From: DASQUP01 sp035641235
Lineage (GTDB): Bacteria > Actinomycetota > CADDZG01 > WHSQ01
Reading direction: 5' to 3'
NCBI GenBank assembly: GCA_035641235.1
Contig: DASQUP010000184.1
Coordinates: 1-7,677 of the forward strand
Length of the DNA stretch: 7,677 bases
In this document: positions 5,869 through 7,677 of the stretch, one piece after another
Numbering within the stretch: the stretch's first letter is position 1
Layout of the letters: every line of letters begins with the position of its first letter
Position numbers and translations under genes: made by a program
The notes under the pieces: model-generated
Databases searched by the model: none
The model's input: the letters and a program-made list of their open reading frames with translations, nothing else
What the model was told of the DNA's origin: nothing

Positions 5869-6450
5869 ATGACGGGAACAACGCTCGCTTACAGCGGCTC
5901 TCAAGTTGTTGGTTCGCTCATCGAATCGACGCGGCGCCACGACGGCTACACGGCCGAACACTCGCTCCGCACTGCAACGGTCGCCCACGACATCGCACTC
6001 ACCATTGGCCTCGCACCCGGAGTTGTCGAGCAGGTCCGGCTCGCCGCCCTCCTGCACGACATCGGCAAGATTGGCATCCCCCGGTCGGTCCTTAACAAGG
6101 ATGGTGGACTCGATGAGGCAGAGGCATCCCTCGTGCGGCTCCACCCGATCCTCGGCGCCACGATCCTGTCGACGATCGCCGAACTCCGTGGCCTGGCTCC
6201 CCTCGTGATGCACCACCACGAGCATTACGACGGCCATGGATACCCCAACGGACTGAGCGGCGCCGAGATCCCGATCGAGTCGCGCATCATCCTCGTCGCG
6301 GATGCATTCGACGCCATCACGACCGACCGCCACTACAGCGCCGCGCTTACCGAGGAAGCAGCTGTGACCGAAATGCTCATGTGGTCGGGACGGCAGTTTG
6401 ATCCGATGGCCATCGACGCACTCATAGCCGTCCGGCGCGCCGCCCTGTAG
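5869..6450 (+). CDS. Stand-alone HD-GYP domain protein, predicted cyclic-di-GMP phosphodiesterase
   Basis: The 193-residue product is essentially only an HD-GYP domain, the enzyme class that hydrolyses cyclic-di-GMP through pGpG to GMP at a two- or three-metal centre. Visible motifs (numbered from this start): ESTRRHDGYTAEHS (19-32), containing the first Glu and His ligands; LLHDIGKIGIP (61-71), with the HD pair H63-D64 and K67; HP at 92-93; HHHEHYDGHGYPNGLSG (115-131), the GYP signature; and RIILVADAFDAIT (139-151), with the last aspartate. All key residues are present, so it should be active. Most relatives carry receiver, PAS, GAF or membrane domains upstream; here there is none, so a sensory input must come from a partner or from expression control. 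The alternative ATG at 5833 adds 12 residues (MPTGTGHRNRGQ) but lacks a ribosome site. The upstream 323 bp is rich in possible RNA structure. The halogenase-like gene follows after 100 bp. Confidence 0.92.
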   Translation: MTGTTLAYSGSQVVGSLIESTRRHDGYTAEHSLRTATVAHDIALTIGLAPGVVEQVRLAALLHDIGKIGIPRSVLNKDGGLDEAEASLVRLHPILGATILSTIAELRGLAPLVMHHHEHYDGHGYPNGLSGAEIPIESRIILVADAFDAITTDRHYSAALTEEAAVTEMLMWSGRQFDPMAIDALIAVRRAAL

Positions 6451-6484
6451 AAGCTCCTACAGCAACTGGCGTAGAGACCCTACG
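6445..6484 (+). terminator. Two small hairpins after the HD-GYP gene
   Basis: CTGTAG (6445-6450, including the stop codon) pairs with CTACAG (6457-6462); then CGTAG (6470-6474) pairs with CTACG (6480-6484). Stems are short and no T-run follows, so strong termination is unlikely; read-through into the next gene is plausible. The remaining bases to 6550 show nothing else clear. Confidence 0.25.
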
Positions 6485-6539
6485 TAGCCCGGCTCTGCCG
6501 AGCGGAACATTCCCCGGCTACCCTCAGCGCAAGCCGGAC

Positions 6540-6548
6540 AAGGGGGAG
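6540..6548 (+). promoter_or_regulatory. Shine-Dalgarno supporting the TTG start of the flavoprotein gene
   Basis: AAGGGGGAG ends 2 bases before TTG at 6551; pairing through its central G-run gives a more normal spacing. No in-frame ATG or GTG lies between here and the FAD-binding motif, so TTG is the best start. Confidence 0.5.
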
Positions 6549-6550
6549 CC

Positions 6551-7677
6551 TTGGCAGATTCCAATGCGGATCTGGATGTAATCATCATCGGCGGTGGCCC
6601 TGGAGGGGCCACCCTCGCGTCGTTGCTTGCGATGGGTGGCTATCGCGCGCTTGTGGTCGAGAAGGACATTCACCCGCGCGATCACGTCGGTGAGTCGATT
6701 ACCCCGTCGACAAACCCGATCTTCAAGCGGATCGGGTTCCTCGAGAAGATGGAGGACGCCGGGTTCGTGCACAAACCCGGCGCATGCTGGACGGCCGCTC
6801 GCTCCCCCGCCGGCAAGTTCGTGGCGATCAGGTTGGGCGAGTTCCCTCCCCCGGACGCCACCCAGCTGTACACGTACAACGTCGAACGAGATGTGTTCGA
6901 CGCCATGCTCCTGCGCCACGCCCACGAACTCGGAGCCAAGGTCCTCCAGGGAGTCACTGCCCAGCATGTGATCTTCGAGGAGGGCCGCGCCGTCGGCGTG
7001 CGCGTAAAGGTCACCGACGGCTGGGAGCGTGACCTGCGCGCGAAGTTTGTGATCGACGCTTCGGGACGGCGGTGCCTCATCGCCAACCAGCTTCACCTCA
7101 AGCGCAAGGACCCAATCTTCAATCAGTTCGGGATCTATTCGTGGTTCAAAGGCGTCGAGCCGAACCCTCCCGGCTACGAGGGCTTCCTCTTCCTTCACTT
7201 CCTGGGCCTCGAGCGGTGTTGGGCGTGGCAGATCCCGATGCGAAACGGCATCTGCTCGGTCGGAGTCGTCACCGACAAGGCGGACTTCAAGAAGTCGGGC
7301 CGCACCGAGGAAGAGTTCTTCGACTCGCTGGTTCGGCGCAGCAAACCTCTGTCGCACAACATGCGCAACGCAGAACGAATCCGTCCCTGGTGGATCGAGG
7401 GCGACTACTCGTACAAGATCGACCAGCTCGCAGGTCCGGGATGGATGCTGATCGGCGATGCCCTTAGGTTTGTAGACCCGATCTTCTCGACCGGCGTCGA
7501 CGTTGCAGCTTATTCGGCAACCTTTGCATACGAGGCAATCGAAGCGACCCTAAACGGCGCGCCGGAGCATGAAGTGCTGGACGCATATTCACGGCGTGTA
7601 GGCGAGGGAGTGGATGCGTGGTACGACCTCATCGCGCTGTTCTACAAGCTTCAGAACCTGTTCACGATCTTCGCCGT
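6551..7677 (+). CDS. FAD-dependent oxidoreductase with flavin-dependent halogenase motifs, 3' end beyond window
   Basis: The frame gives 375 residues and is open at the right edge. The N-terminus has a Rossmann FAD site: VIIIGGGPGGA (10-20) with E37 ending the second strand. HVGESITP (45-52) is typical of the halogenase and geranylgeranyl-reductase superfamily. AGFVHKPGACW (70-80) places K75 where phenol and pyrrole halogenases have the catalytic lysine. CWAWQIP (223-229) matches the WxWxIP signature, and FVDPIFSTG (307-315), just after GDA (302-304), matches FxxPxxSxG; together these mark the flavin-dependent halogenase family (established knowledge). Such enzymes use FADH2 from a partner reductase, oxygen and halide to chlorinate or brominate an aromatic or activated carbon. 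No reductase or carrier-protein gene is visible here. Halogenase-like proteins of unknown, possibly non-halogenating, function are common, so the activity is less certain than the fold. The start is TTG; the gene lies 100 bp after the HD-GYP gene on the same strand. Confidence 0.85.
   Translation, partial: MADSNADLDVIIIGGGPGGATLASLLAMGGYRALVVEKDIHPRDHVGESITPSTNPIFKRIGFLEKMEDAGFVHKPGACWTAARSPAGKFVAIRLGEFPPPDATQLYTYNVERDVFDAMLLRHAHELGAKVLQGVTAQHVIFEEGRAVGVRVKVTDGWERDLRAKFVIDASGRRCLIANQLHLKRKDPIFNQFGIYSWFKGVEPNPPGYEGFLFLHFLGLERCWAWQIPMRNGICSVGVVTDKADFKKSGRTEEEFFDSLVRRSKPLSHNMRNAERIRPWWIEGDYSYKIDQLAGPGWMLIGDALRFVDPIFSTGVDVAAYSATFAYEAIEATLNGAPEHEVLDAYSRRVGEGVDAWYDLIALFYKLQNLFTIFA

Noticed and set aside
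5833..6450. Longer HD-GYP gene model starting at 5833
   Set aside because: Kept only as an alternative: no ribosome binding site before it, and the 12 extra residues lie outside the domain.
6524..7357. Minus-strand open frame of 277 codons
   Set aside because: Antisense to the halogenase-like gene, whose sense frame has several recognisable motifs; no domain in the reverse translation.

Overview
The window looks like chromosomal DNA from a high-GC bacterium. Base composition is GC-rich (about 60% by eye), G/C-ending codons dominate, and GTG and TTG starts occur alongside ATG. The gene families (M36 metallopeptidase with an FTP-type propeptide, AGXT2-like aminotransferase, compact HD-GYP protein, halogenase-like flavoprotein) would fit an actinobacterium, perhaps a deep-branching group such as Thermoleophilia or Acidimicrobiia. 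That placement is inference and is not proven by any single marker. I saw no phage, IS, CRISPR, tRNA or rRNA signal.

Layout. Bases 1-2647 (minus) hold most of a secreted zinc metalloprotease of the M36 (fungalysin) type; its C-terminus lies beyond the left edge. Bases 2648-2820 are an intergenic stretch with two palindromes and a CCCTA/TAGGG hairpin cluster. Bases 2821-4095 (minus) encode a 12-helix MFS exporter starting at GTG. Bases 4096-4249 are a divergent promoter region. Bases 4250-5545 (plus) encode a class III PLP aminotransferase resembling AGXT2. Bases 5546-5868 contain no convincing protein gene but are dense in possible RNA structure. Bases 5869-6450 (plus) encode a stand-alone HD-GYP domain, a predicted cyclic-di-GMP phosphodiesterase. 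Bases 6551-7677 (plus) hold the first 375 residues of an FAD-dependent oxidoreductase with the signature motifs of flavin-dependent halogenases; it runs off the right edge.

How the parts may work together. The protease and the MFS gene are co-oriented on the minus strand but separated by 173 bp with its own strong ribosome binding site, so they may be transcribed separately. On the plus strand the aminotransferase, HD-GYP and halogenase-like genes are co-oriented with gaps of 323 and 100 bp. No obvious single pathway links them.

The most interesting region is 5546-5868. By hand it folds into a nested long hairpin (5575-5676), a compact three-way junction (5701-5760), and a pair of alternating CCGAT/ATCGG segments (5799-5862) that could hide or expose the HD-GYP Shine-Dalgarno sequence. 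Several G-U pairs work only if the plus strand is the RNA. This is a candidate structured RNA or riboswitch-like leader for a c-di-GMP-degrading enzyme. It does not match the c-di-GMP riboswitch consensus sequences I can recall. It needs an Rfam/covariation test, because GC-rich DNA folds easily by chance and part of it could simply be the aminotransferase terminator.
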